From Rubrivivax gelatinosus IL144 (GTDB lineage: Bacteria > Pseudomonadota > Gammaproteobacteria > Burkholderiales > Burkholderiaceae_C): 64,000 nt of DNA. Location of the stretch: positions 2,294,001-2,358,000 of the forward strand of contig NC_017075.1 of assembly GCF_000284255.1 (NCBI RefSeq). Reading direction: 5' to 3'. A model generated the notes under the pieces. The model saw only the letters and a list, made by a program, of their open reading frames with translations. It had not been told where the DNA came from and ran no database searches. Positions 1 through 7,679 of this stretch are shown one piece after another; the first letter of the stretch is position 1; every line of letters begins with the position of its first letter. Both the position numbers and the translations under genes were made by a program.

Positions 1-19
1 GCTTAGTGTCGGGGCGCCG

Positions 20-2743
20 ATGACCGCCGCCTCGACCCCGTCCGCTCCGTCCCCGCCGCAAGCCGCCTGGCACGCGCTGGACGGCGCCGCCGTCGCCCAG
101 GCGCTGCAGAGCGACATGACCCGCGGCCTGAGCGCCGCCGAAGCCGCGCGCCGCCTCGCTGCCCACGGCGCCAACACCTTGCCCGAGCCGCCGCCGCGGC
201 CGGCCTGGCACGTGCTGCTGCAGCAGTTCCGCAGCCCGCTGATCTACATCCTGTTCGTCGCCGCGCTGATCGCACTGGCGCTGGGCCACTACGGCGACGC
301 CGCGGTCATCCTGGCCGTCGTCGCCGTCAACGCCGCCATCGGCGCGGCGCAGGAAGGCCGCGCCGAACGCTCGATGGCCGCGCTGCGGCAGTTGTCGGCG
401 CTGCGTGTGCGTGTGCGCCGCGACGGCGCCGAGACCGAGGTGGCGGCGCGCGAGCTGGTGCCCGGCGACCTGCTGGCGCTGGCCGCCGGCGACGCGGTGG
501 GGGCGGATGCCCGCCTCGTCGACGCCGCCCAGTGCCGTGCCGCCGAAGCCGCGCTGACCGGCGAATCGGTGCCGGTGGCCAAGAGCACCAGCCCGGTGCC
601 CGAGGCCACCGGCCTGGCCGACCGCCACGACATGCTCTATTCCGGCACCTACGTCACCGGCGGGCGCGCGCTGGCGCTGGTGGTGGCCACCGGGGCGCAC
701 ACCGAGGTCGGCCGCATCGCCGGGCTGACCGAAGGCGCGGCCGACCAGCGCACGCCGCTGGAGCGCCGCATCGAACGTTTCGGCCGCTGGCTGGTGGGCG
801 CGTCGCTGGTGCTGTTCGTCGCCGTGATGCTGCTGGGCCTGTGGCGCGGGCTGCCGGCCGTCGAGGTGCTGATGGTGGCGATCAGCCAGATGGTCTCGGT
901 GGTGCCCGAGGGCCTGCCGGTGGCGGTGACGATCGCGCTGGCCGTCGGCATGCAGCGCATGGCCTCGCGCGGCGCGGTGATCCGCCGCCTGTCGGCCGTC
1001 GAGACGCTGGGCTCGACCACCGTCATCTGCAGCGACAAGACCGGCACGCTGACGCGCAACGAGATGACGGTGACGCGGCTGTGGTGGCCCGAGGGCGCCG
1101 CCGGCCTGCGGGCCGACGTCGCCGGCAGCGGCTACGCGCCCGAAGGCGCCATCAGCCGCGACGGCGCCCCGGCCGCCGGCCCGGCGCTGACGGCGCTGGC
1201 CGAGGCCGCCGCGCTGTGCAACGACGCCACGCTGCGCCAGGCCGCCGACGGCCGCTGGAGCGTGGCCGGCGACCCGACCGAAGGCGCGCTTTGCACGCTG
1301 GCCGCCAAGGCCGGCGTCGACGTGGCCGAGGTGCGCGCCGCCGCGCCGCGGCTGGCCGAGCTGCCCTTCGACGCCGACCGCCAGCTGATGGCGACGCTGC
1401 ACGACGACGGCCGCGGCGGCGCGCGCCTGCTGGTCAAGGGTGCGCCCGAGGCGGTGCTGAAGCTCTTGCCGCCCGGCGAGGCGGTGGCCGCGGCGCGTGC
1501 CGAGGCCGAGGCGCTGGCCGGCGGCGCGCTGCGCGTTCTGGCCTTCGCCGCCGCCGACGGCCTGCCGGCCGACGCCAGCCCCGAGCCCGAAGCCCACGCC
1601 GGCCGGCTGCGCCTGCTGGGGCTGGCCGGCCAGATCGACCCGCCGCGCGAGGAAGCGCGTGCGGCGGTGGCCGCCTGCCACGCCGCCGGCGTGCGTGTCG
1701 TCATGGTCACCGGCGACCACCGGCTGACCGGGCTGGCGATCGCACGCGCGCTGGGCATCGCCGGGCCCGATGACCGCGCCGTCGACGGGCCGACGCTGGA
1801 GCGCCTGGGCGAAGCCGAGCTGCGCGACGGCATCGCGCATATCGCTGTCTTCGCGCGGGTGCAGCCGGCGCAGAAGCTGCGCATTGTCGAGGCGCTGCAG
1901 GCCGGCGGCGAGGTCGTCGCGATGACCGGCGACGGTGTCAACGACGCGCCGGCGCTGGCGCGTGCCGACGTCGGCGTGGCGATGGGCATCACCGGCACCG
2001 AGGTGGCCAAGAGCGCGGCGCGCATCGTCGTCACCGACGACGACTTCGCCACCATCGTCGGCGCCGTCGAGCAGGGGCGGGTGGTCTACGGCAACCTGAA
2101 GAAGGTCATCCTCTACCTCTTCGCCACTTCGCTGGACGAGGTGGCGCTGCTGCTGCTGGCGCTGGGCGGCGGCCAGCCGCTGCCGCTGCTGGCGGTGCAG
2201 ATCCTCTGGATCAACATCGTCACCGAAGGCACGCTGACCGTGAACCTGGTGATGGACCCGCCCGACGGCGACGAGATGCGCCGCCCGCCGACGCCGCGCG
2301 ACGAGCCGCTGGTGGACCGCGCGATGCTGGGCCGCATCGCGCTGATGGCGACCACCGCGGTGGCCGTGACCTACGGCTGGTACGCCACGCGCGTGGGCGC
2401 CGGGCTGCCGATCGAGCAGGTGCGCACCGAGACCTTCACGCTGATGGCGATGTGCCAGTGGTTCAACGTGCTGAACTGCCAGTCGCGCTGGCGCTCGGTG
2501 TTCAGCCTGGGTTGGTTGCGCAACCCCTGGCTGGCGGGCGGCCTGGCGCTGGGCATCGCCTTGCAGGTGGCCGTGGTGCACTGGGCGCCGCTGGGCGCGC
2601 TGTTCCACACCGTGGCGCTGCCGGCGGCCACCTGGGGCACGCTCGCCGTGCTGGCCAGCGCCGTGCTGTGGGTGGAGGAGGCGCGCAAGCTGCTGGCGCG
2701 GCTGCGGGGCGGCCCGCGCCGCGCCGCCCACTCCTCAAACTGA
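20..2743 (+). CDS. Cation-transporting P-type ATPase (Ca2+/PMCA-SERCA-like)
   Basis: A 907-aa integral membrane pump that would couple ATP hydrolysis to export of a cation. Visible P-type signatures in order are the N-terminal cation-ATPase domain (about 15-85), the actuator loop TGES (180-183), the membrane motif PEGLP (296-300), the phosphorylation site CSDKTGTLT with Asp339, the nucleotide-binding domain (about 350-520), and the hinge motif GDGVND (637-642). A C-terminal bundle of hydrophobic helices (about 690-890) follows. PEGLP in helix M4 and the C-terminal helix block fit type II (Ca2+, Na+/K+ or Mn2+) ATPases rather than heavy-metal CPx pumps, and no CPC motif is present. The length is typical of bacterial type II pumps. 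The ATG at 20 lies close to the window edge, so the upstream context is not visible. It is convergent with the Hsp20 operon. The transported ion cannot be decided from sequence alone. Confidence 0.93.
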   Translation: MTAASTPSAPSPPQAAWHALDGAAVAQALQSDMTRGLSAAEAARRLAAHGANTLPEPPPRPAWHVLLQQFRSPLIYILFVAALIALALGHYGDAAVILAVVAVNAAIGAAQEGRAERSMAALRQLSALRVRVRRDGAETEVAARELVPGDLLALAAGDAVGADARLVDAAQCRAAEAALTGESVPVAKSTSPVPEATGLADRHDMLYSGTYVTGGRALALVVATGAHTEVGRIAGLTEGAADQRTPLERRIERFGRWLVGASLVLFVAVMLLGLWRGLPAVEVLMVAISQMVSVVPEGLPVAVTIALAVGMQRMASRGAVIRRLSAVETLGSTTVICSDKTGTLTRNEMTVTRLWWPEGAAGLRADVAGSGYAPEGAISRDGAPAAGPALTALAEAAALCNDATLRQAADGRWSVAGDPTEGALCTLAAKAGVDVAEVRAAAPRLAELPFDADRQLMATLHDDGRGGARLLVKGAPEAVLKLLPPGEAVAAARAEAEALAGGALRVLAFAAADGLPADASPEPEAHAGRLRLLGLAGQIDPPREEARAAVAACHAAGVRVVMVTGDHRLTGLAIARALGIAGPDDRAVDGPTLERLGEAELRDGIAHIAVFARVQPAQKLRIVEALQAGGEVVAMTGDGVNDAPALARADVGVAMGITGTEVAKSAARIVVTDDDFATIVGAVEQGRVVYGNLKKVILYLFATSLDEVALLLLALGGGQPLPLLAVQILWINIVTEGTLTVNLVMDPPDGDEMRRPPTPRDEPLVDRAMLGRIALMATTAVAVTYGWYATRVGAGLPIEQVRTETFTLMAMCQWFNVLNCQSRWRSVFSLGWLRNPWLAGGLALGIALQVAVVHWAPLGALFHTVALPAATWGTLAVLASAVLWVEEARKLLARLRGGPRRAAHSSN

Positions 2744-2747
2744 ACGG

Positions 2748-2770
2748 AGCCTCCCTCACGGAGGGAGGCT
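2748..2770. terminator. Inverted repeat between convergent genes
   Basis: A perfect 10-bp stem (agcctccctc / gagggaggct) with a 3-nt acg loop starts five bases after the ATPase stop codon. A second, imperfect GC-rich inverted repeat lies at about 2793-2818. No T-tract follows either hairpin, so these are candidate bidirectional terminators for the ATPase and the Hsp20 operon. Confidence 0.45.
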
Positions 2771-2875
2771 GGAGGGTGCGGTTGAACATGCGGGAGCACC
2801 CTCTCGGAGGGGGCTCGGGGGAGCCGTGCATTCAACCGCAGGTGAGCAGTCTGGGCGGCAAGGCCGCCAGGACTG

Positions 2876-3382
2876 CTAACCGACTTGCACCGACACCGTG
2901 CGCGGCTTGCCGGGTGCGAGCTTGGGCAGCTCGACGCGCAGCACGCCGTTGCGGTAGCTGGCGCGGGCCTCTTCGCCGCGCACCGGCACCGGCAGCGGCA
3001 CCGTGCGCTGGAACGCGCCGTAGGCGCACTGCATCACGCGCCAGCGGCCTTCGGTGCTTTCGCGCTCGAAACGCTTGCTGCCGCGCACGACCAGCGTCTC
3101 GCCCTGCACCTGGACGTCGAAGTCTTCCTTCTCCAGGCCCGGGGCCTCGAGGCGCACGACGAGGCGGTCGTCGTCCTCGAAGACTTCGCCGCCCATCATC
3201 GCCCAGCCGGCGCTGGGCATCCACAGCGTGTCGTCCACGTGTTCGCGCGCGGGCAGGGCGGTGTCGTCACCCGGCCGCAGCCGGGTCAGCGCGCCGGCGG
3301 CCGACTGGCGCAGGCGGTCCCAACCTTCGGTGACGCTGTCCCACAGCGTGCCGAAGCCTTGGCGGATCTCGTCGATCTTCAT
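2876..3382 (-). CDS. Hsp20/alpha-crystallin family small heat shock protein (third in operon)
   Basis: A 168-aa predicted ATP-independent holdase chaperone of the cytoplasm. The alpha-crystallin core runs from about residue 55 to the C terminus, with an A-x-x-x-n-G-V-L-x-V-x-x-P strand near the end as in other Hsp20 proteins. The ATG at 3382 was chosen because GGAG lies 8 nt upstream and the protein then begins MKIDEIRQGFG. A longer in-frame reading back to 3457 would overlap the neighbouring gene and has no Shine-Dalgarno. The N-terminal arm (residues 1-50, WDSVTEGWDRLRQ) is helical and differs from the two upstream paralogues, which suggests a separate oligomer or substrate specificity. It is the last of three consecutive Hsp20 genes read from the promoter at about 4400. 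Confidence 0.9.
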   Translation of the reverse strand: MKIDEIRQGFGTLWDSVTEGWDRLRQSAAGALTRLRPGDDTALPAREHVDDTLWMPSAGWAMMGGEVFEDDDRLVVRLEAPGLEKEDFDVQVQGETLVVRGSKRFERESTEGRWRVMQCAYGAFQRTVPLPVPVRGEEARASYRNGVLRVELPKLAPGKPRTVSVQVG

Positions 3383-3461
3383 GGCGTTGCTCCGATGGGG
3401 ATGGGGTGATGCTGCTGGAAAAAGCGCCGGCCGCGGCGGCGGCCGGCGTGTCGTCACGCGG

Positions 3462-3845
3462 TCAGGCGACCTGGACGGCGATCTTGCGCGGCTGGGCGTG
3501 CTCGGCCTTGGGGATGCGCACGCGCAGCACGCCTTGCGACAGCTCGGCGCTGACCTTCTCGGCGTCGAGCTCCTTGCTCAGCGTGAAGCCGCGGCGGTAG
3601 CGCGAGAGCTGCACCTCGGCGTGCTGCGGCTGCAGCGCCTGCGGCAGGGCCAGCGCCATCTCGGCTTCCAGCGTCAGCTGGTCGCCTTCGACGCGCAGGT
3701 GCAGGTTCTCGCGCGGCACGCCGGGCAGGTCGGCGTAGAGCGTGATGCCGGTGGCGTCCTCGACGACGTCCACCGGGGGCAGCAGCGCGGGCTCGCGGGC
3801 GGCGGTGGTGGCCGCGGTGTCACGGGTTTGGGTGACGGCGTTCAT
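3462..3845 (-). CDS. Hsp20/alpha-crystallin family small heat shock protein (second in operon)
   Basis: A 127-aa small heat shock protein with a short N-terminal arm and the alpha-crystallin domain from about residue 27. The first strands read D-x-x-G-I-T-L-Y-A-D-L-P-G-V, and a GVLRVRIPKAE terminal strand is present. The start at 3845 is set by GGAGG 5 nt upstream. An open frame continues upstream inside the next gene but is a shadow. It lies 22 nt downstream of the first Hsp20 gene and about 80 nt upstream of the third. The probable role is to bind unfolding proteins on heat stress and hand them to DnaK/ClpB. Sequence similarity to the 150-aa paralogue is concentrated in the crystallin core. 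Confidence 0.92.
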   Translation of the reverse strand: MNAVTQTRDTAATTAAREPALLPPVDVVEDATGITLYADLPGVPRENLHLRVEGDQLTLEAEMALALPQALQPQHAEVQLSRYRRGFTLSKELDAEKVSAELSQGVLRVRIPKAEHAQPRKIAVQVA

Positions 3846-3867
3846 GGTGTCCTCCGAAGTCGGGCGT

Positions 3868-4320
3868 TCAGTTGACGGCGATGCGGCGCGGCTGGGCGGC
3901 GGCGCGGCGCTGGACGCTGACGCGCAGCACGCCGTCCTTGTAGTCGGCCGTGACGGCGTTGGGGTCGATGTCGTCGGGCAGGCTGACGACGCGGCGGAAG
4001 CGGCCGGTGAAGCGCTCCTGCAGGTGCACGGTGCGCTTGCTGTCGCTGCCGGCTTCGGCTTGCGGCGGCAGGCCGGCCTTGCGTTCACCGTCGATCGTGA
4101 GCACGCCGCGGTCGAGGTTGACGTCGATGGTGGCCGGGTCCAGGCCCGGTGCGAAGGCGTAGACCTCGAACGCGCTGTCGGTGCTGCCGACGTTGAGCGC
4201 CGGATACCCGCCGCGGCCGATGCCGCGAATGCTGGGTGAGCCTTCGAACACCGACGTCAGGTCGCGCTGCAGGCGATCCAGCTCGGCGAAGACGTCGCGC
4301 GGGAACAGGGTGCGGTACAT
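3868..4320 (-). CDS. Hsp20/alpha-crystallin family small heat shock protein (first in operon)
   Basis: A 150-aa Hsp20 protein resembling the IbpA/HspA class. Its MYRTLFPRDVFAELDRLQRD N-terminus contains the FxxLDRL-type helix common in proteobacterial Hsp20. The alpha-crystallin domain spans about 45-140 and includes L-P-D-D-I-D and the DGVLRVSVQRR strand. The start is supported by AGGAGG 6 nt upstream of the ATG. It is the promoter-proximal gene of the three-gene operon, with a near-consensus sigma-32 promoter about 70 nt upstream of the start. Heat induction is therefore expected. Confidence 0.94.
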   Translation of the reverse strand: MYRTLFPRDVFAELDRLQRDLTSVFEGSPSIRGIGRGGYPALNVGSTDSAFEVYAFAPGLDPATIDVNLDRGVLTIDGERKAGLPPQAEAGSDSKRTVHLQERFTGRFRRVVSLPDDIDPNAVTADYKDGVLRVSVQRRAAAQPRRIAVN

Positions 4321-4390
4321 GGTTGACCTCCTAGTGTCGGGTTGCGGCCGGCGGGGCTTGTTGGGTGCCGCCGCTGGCTGTACCGGTCAG

Positions 4391-4417
4391 TTAGGGGTCG
4401 GGTCTGGCGCTTTCAAG
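4391..4417 (-). promoter_or_regulatory. Sigma-32 (RpoH) type heat-shock promoter for the hsp20 operon
   Basis: Read on the minus strand, CTTGAAA is followed by 13 nt and CCCCTAAC. This closely matches the RpoH consensus (CTTGAAA, 11-16 nt, CCCCATnT), and the -35 is preceded by CCCCT as in extended heat-shock -35 elements. It lies about 70 nt upstream of the first Hsp20 start codon. Confidence 0.75.
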
Positions 4418-4586
4418 AGGGGTCTTGTTGCGTGCCTTGGGGGCGTCTTGTCGCTACTTGTTGGCGCTCGGGACCGTGTTTGGGTGGTGCGGCTGTGTGG
4501 ATTTGATCTGGCGCAGTCGGCGGCGCCGGGTCGGTTGCACGCTGGCGCTCGCTGTATGCCGCGGTCGTCGGGTGGCCGGTTCCGGT

Positions 4587-4630
4587 CATGTCCCCCGGCC
4601 CGGCTGCGCCGGGCCTCCTCCTAATACTTC
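4587..4630 (+). repeat. 44-bp structured repeat, copy 1 (REP-like)
   Basis: This 44-bp unit is CATGTCCCCC, a hairpin (ggcccggc-tgc-gccgggcc, 4597-4615), then a CTCCTCCTAATACTTC tail. It recurs on the opposite strand at 9923-9966 at identical length. The flanks are identical and the hairpin differs by two compensatory base-pair changes. Its tail directly abuts the left end of the IS110-family element, which suggests that it served as an insertion target. Confidence 0.8.
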
Positions 4631-4644
4631 TACAGGGACTTCCC

Positions 4645-4929
4645 ACCGAGTCAACACGCGATGGCTCCGGTCAATCGTCTTCCAGCTGAGGCGTGCGCCG
4701 CGAGGCTGCATCGGCACAGAGAACAGACTGCACATCTACAGACGGCCTTGTTGCACGGCTTGCCCGTGCGGGCCCAGATACGAACCGCTCGGCGGGGCTC
4801 CATTCCCTACTCGTCGACGCCTGTGGCGCGACATTGGATTAGTCGAGCTTGCCCGCCGCCGGTCTGACCTGTGTGATGCATCTTCTGCCGCACGCCTGGA
4901 GGAAGTCGGTGAATTCGGGGCCGGTCGCG
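4645..4929 (-). ncRNA. Candidate bridge RNA region of the IS1111-type element
   Basis: This 285-bp non-coding stretch lies between the transposase stop codon and the inner edge of the left inverted repeat. In IS1111-group elements the guide (bridge) RNA is reported on the 3' side of the transposase gene, which is this region. No convincing open reading frame was seen. Secondary structure was not computed, so the assignment rests on position only. Confidence 0.35.
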
Positions 4930-6012
4930 TCAACAGGCGGCGGCCGCGCCGCCGGGTTTGCTGCTGACGTGGTCGGGATCGAAGCGCTGTCCCTTGGCGA
5001 GTACCGCCCAGAGGATGCGGGCGTTCTTGTTGGCCATGGCCACGACGGCCTTTTGCCAGCCCACGCGCGCGGTGAGTTGCACCAGCCAGCGCGAGATCCG
5101 GTCGTCGCGTTTGTGCGCGGTCATGACAGCGGACTTGGCGCCCTGGATGAGCAGGGTGCGCAGGTAGGTGTCACCGTGTCGGGTGATGCGTCCGAGTTTG
5201 GCTTTCCCGCCGCTGGAGTTCTGGCTCGGCGCCAGGCCGACCCAGGATCCGAACTGCGCGCCGCTCTTGAACTGGCGGAAGTCGCCGACGGTGGCCACCG
5301 CTGCCGAGGCGCCCACCGCTCCGATGCCGATGAGCCTGGCGGCCGTCTGCACCTGCGCGTCGGCCTTGAGGTGTGCGGTGATGCGCTCGTCGCACCAGGC
5401 GATGTGGCAATCGAGTTCGACCCACTGCAGCCGCGCACGTTGCAGTGCCACGCGAGCCAGCCACGGCATCTCGCTGGTGGCGTCTTCCAGCGCGTCGGCC
5501 AGGCCTTCGCGCAGCGCCTCGGGTGTCTGAGCGAAGCTGATGCCGAACTCGGCGAGCAGGCCGCGGATGCGGTTGATGCAGGCCGTGCGCTCGACCTTGT
5601 AGCCCTCGCGCAGCCGGTGCACGGCCAGCACCGCTTGCTGCTCGGCGCTCTTGACCGGCACGAAGTGCATCTGCGGGCGGCTGGCTGCCTCGCAGATGGC
5701 CGCCGCGTCGTTGGCGTCGTTCTTGGCGCGCCGGCCCTGCAGTCGGTACGGCCCGACGAAGTGGCCCGCCAGCAGCCGCGGCTGCAAACCCATCTCTTGC
5801 AGCCGGCGGGCCCAGTGGTGCGCGCCGCTGCAGGTCTCCATCGCCACCGTACAGCCCGGCGGCAGTTGCGCGCACCAGGCCAGAAACTTCTCGCGCGGCA
5901 GCGCTCGGGCCACCACCACGTGCCCGGCGGCATCCACCGCGTGCACCTGGATCACGCGTTTGGCCAGATCCACGCCTACTCGGACGACAGGCATTGCAGG
6001 AGGCTTTTCCAC
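4930..6012 (-). CDS. IS110 family transposase (DEDD/Tnp_20)
   Basis: A 360-aa DNA recombinase that moves the surrounding element, guided in this family by an element-encoded RNA. The N-terminal RuvC-like DEDD domain shows V-G-V-D-L-A-K (Asp14), a M-E-T-C acidic strand, and K-N-D-A-N-D-A-A containing the paired aspartates. The C-terminal Tnp_20 domain contains the conserved I-G-x-x-x-A and F-G-S-W-V-G-L-A-P-S-Q-x-S-S-G-G-K block, which precedes the catalytic-serine region typical of the family. The GTG at 6012 is supported by AAGGAG 6 nt upstream; an ATG six codons further in is the alternative. The gene is full length with no frameshift, so the copy may be active. GC content resembles the chromosome rather than the AT-richer genes next to it. 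Confidence 0.95.
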   Translation of the reverse strand: MEKPPAMPVVRVGVDLAKRVIQVHAVDAAGHVVVARALPREKFLAWCAQLPPGCTVAMETCSGAHHWARRLQEMGLQPRLLAGHFVGPYRLQGRRAKNDANDAAAICEAASRPQMHFVPVKSAEQQAVLAVHRLREGYKVERTACINRIRGLLAEFGISFAQTPEALREGLADALEDATSEMPWLARVALQRARLQWVELDCHIAWCDERITAHLKADAQVQTAARLIGIGAVGASAAVATVGDFRQFKSGAQFGSWVGLAPSQNSSGGKAKLGRITRHGDTYLRTLLIQGAKSAVMTAHKRDDRISRWLVQLTARVGWQKAVVAMANKNARILWAVLAKGQRFDPDHVSSKPGGAAAAC

Positions 6013-6244
6013 GGACTTCTCCTTTCCAGCGTCGGACTGATCCCTCCCTCAATCCTGGCGTCTCGGCGACGTGCTGGTTGCGGGAAGTCCCTTCGTATTC
6101 CCTACACCGGCCACCCGACGTCCGCGGCAGGGCTGGGTTGTCCTCTTGATCGTGTTGGCGTCCCCCCCAAAGGGGGCGGTGTGCTTGGCGGACCTCGGAG
6201 AGCGCCTCAAAATCAATTATCTGAAGTCTTGTGGAACGCGAAGT

Positions 6245-6865
6245 ATGTCGACTGAAGTTATATCGCAGAGTCTTGCGATTAATCTGAAATCTAGCAAGAT
6301 TGCGCACAACCATGGGGTCGTCGTTAGCTTCCGTGAGTGGGTGGGAGGTGATCCAAAACTTGTGGTTGGGTCTCCCGGACAGCCGAACGTAATCCGTGTA
6401 ATGCAACTGGGGGATGCGGTGCTCTATGAGACGCTAACCCACGGCCTGATTGAGGTCCGTCTCACGGATTCTCGGTCCTCGGACATTGTTGTTCTCTTGA
6501 CTTGTGTTAGTCCGCGTCTGGGGTTTTCTGCTGCTTTCGATGAGTCGGATATTCAGAATGCGCCGTTTTCAACGGATGAAGTGACGCGAATTGAAAGCGA
6601 CATAGCGTCAATCAAGGAGTCAATGTCAAGTCGTGCTGACATTGAGGCTGACAAGCTGGAGCTTTTGTACCGCAAACTGGATGAGATTGCGGCGGCGTCC
6701 CGGCGAATGGGAAGAAAAGACTGGGCAATGTTCGTCGCTGGCACTCTTACAAACGTGATAGTCGGTGCAGCATTCTCGCCGGAAGCTGCTCGTGCGCTTC
6801 TGGTGGTCACAAATTCGGCGCTGGGTTGGATATTCCAGAATGCTCTTCGCTTGTTGTCTGCCTGA
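6245..6865 (+). CDS. Hypothetical protein with coiled coil and C-terminal membrane segment (island gene A)
   Basis: A 206-aa protein not confidently recognised. Residues 1-95 look beta-rich. Residues about 110-155 (VTRIESDIASIKESM...LYRKLDEIAAAS) are amphipathic and charged, probably helical coiled coil. The end (RMGRKDWAMFVAGTLTNVIVGA...LGWIF) forms one or two hydrophobic segments like the membrane-anchoring tails on a variety of bacterial accessory proteins. I recall this tail type but cannot name a family with certainty. ATG 6245 was chosen because the frame further upstream runs into the IS end and is GC-rich, while AT-richer coding starts here; a GGA lies about 10 nt upstream. Codon use differs visibly from the host. 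It is the first of three co-directional island genes. Confidence 0.7.
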   Translation: MSTEVISQSLAINLKSSKIAHNHGVVVSFREWVGGDPKLVVGSPGQPNVIRVMQLGDAVLYETLTHGLIEVRLTDSRSSDIVVLLTCVSPRLGFSAAFDESDIQNAPFSTDEVTRIESDIASIKESMSSRADIEADKLELLYRKLDEIAAASRRMGRKDWAMFVAGTLTNVIVGAAFSPEAARALLVVTNSALGWIFQNALRLLSA

Positions 6866-6964
6866 AGTATTGGGTATCGAGTTTTTTGGCCGCAGCAAGC
6901 TGGGCGAAAGTGCCTATCGTTGATTCTTCGTTGGGCGCCCTGGGTAAAAACTACTGCGAGTTCT

Positions 6965-7588
6965 ATGACTATAAGAAGAGCATCAATTCGGTTGCCCGTC
7001 ATCCCACGCCCGGTCGAAGGATCGGCGGCTGTTTTTGTCGCGGGCGAAGGATTCTCCGGCCCGTTCTTCAAGGGTGATGGTGCCATTGATTTGGTTTGTG
7101 GTCGTTGCTTGCATCGACTTGCTGAAGCACTTCACCCTGGTCAAATTCAGAATCTGGTTCTCCAGTGTCCGGCGTGTCACGGTCACAACGTTGTTGTATC
7201 AATCCACGCATTAGAGAATTTCGTCTCTCAAGTACAGTCCGTCCCTGCTGCGCCGGAGAAGATAACTCATCTTAAAGTCGCTCTTGAGAACGCGCGCGAA
7301 AAGAAGTCATCCACGCAAGAAGTGATGGCGCTGATTGAAGAGATCGCGCCAGACTTTGACACAATAAAAGAACTTCTGGTCCCTAAGGGTCCTGGTGATT
7401 TCTATGGTCTTCTAGGTTTTGTGATTGGATTCTTGGCTTGGCTTCAAGCACGAAAGCAGTCAAAACAACCTCCATCCGTAGTAATCAACAATTACTTCTC
7501 GGAGAGAGATCCATTCCGCGGAGTAGGACCAAACGAAATATGCCCTTGCGGCAGCGGGAAGAAGTACAAGCGGTGTCACGGCAAATGA
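6965..7588 (+). CDS. Zinc-ribbon / membrane / SEC-C motif protein (island gene B)
   Basis: A 207-aa protein with three visible parts. Residues about 35-65 hold two CxxC pairs (CGRC...CPAC), a likely zinc ribbon. Residues about 75-140 are charged and helical. Residues about 148-166 (FYGLLGFVIGFLAWLQ) form a hydrophobic segment consistent with one membrane helix. The C terminus carries a canonical SEC-C zinc motif (CPCGSGKKYKRCHG). SEC-C tails occur on SecA and on many accessory proteins, where they bind zinc and mediate protein or nucleic-acid contacts. The start at 6965 is uncertain because no strong Shine-Dalgarno is present and the frame is open further upstream. It lies 99 nt downstream of gene A and 91 nt upstream of gene C, all on the same strand and similarly AT-rich. 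Confidence 0.75.
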   Translation: MTIRRASIRLPVIPRPVEGSAAVFVAGEGFSGPFFKGDGAIDLVCGRCLHRLAEALHPGQIQNLVLQCPACHGHNVVVSIHALENFVSQVQSVPAAPEKITHLKVALENAREKKSSTQEVMALIEEIAPDFDTIKELLVPKGPGDFYGLLGFVIGFLAWLQARKQSKQPPSVVINNYFSERDPFRGVGPNEICPCGSGKKYKRCHGK

Positions 7589-7679
7589 TGCCCAAGTCGC
7601 CATTCCATCGGCCCGCCTCCGGCGGCTGGTGAATTCAAACATTAGACAACTCGAGTATCTTTCTGTTCTCTAGCGAGCC

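Larger units (their letters stand above)
4631..6095 (-). mobile_element. IS110 family element, IS1111-type (approximate ends)
   Basis: The element is a DEDD transposase gene flanked by a perfect 11-bp subterminal inverted repeat: agggacttccc at 4634-4644 and its complement gggaagtccct at 6082-6092. Subterminal inverted repeats are characteristic of the IS1111 subgroup, whereas IS110 proper lacks them. The left end begins exactly where the 44-bp repeat stops. Outer tips are estimated to within a few bases, and no target duplication is evident, as expected for this family. Total size is about 1.46 kb. Confidence 0.8.

Noticed and set aside
4645..4929. Protein-coding gene at the IS left end (for example the frames at 4661-4867 and 4736-4933)
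   Set aside because: No ribosome sites, family features or codon bias; the region fits the non-coding end of an IS1111-type element.
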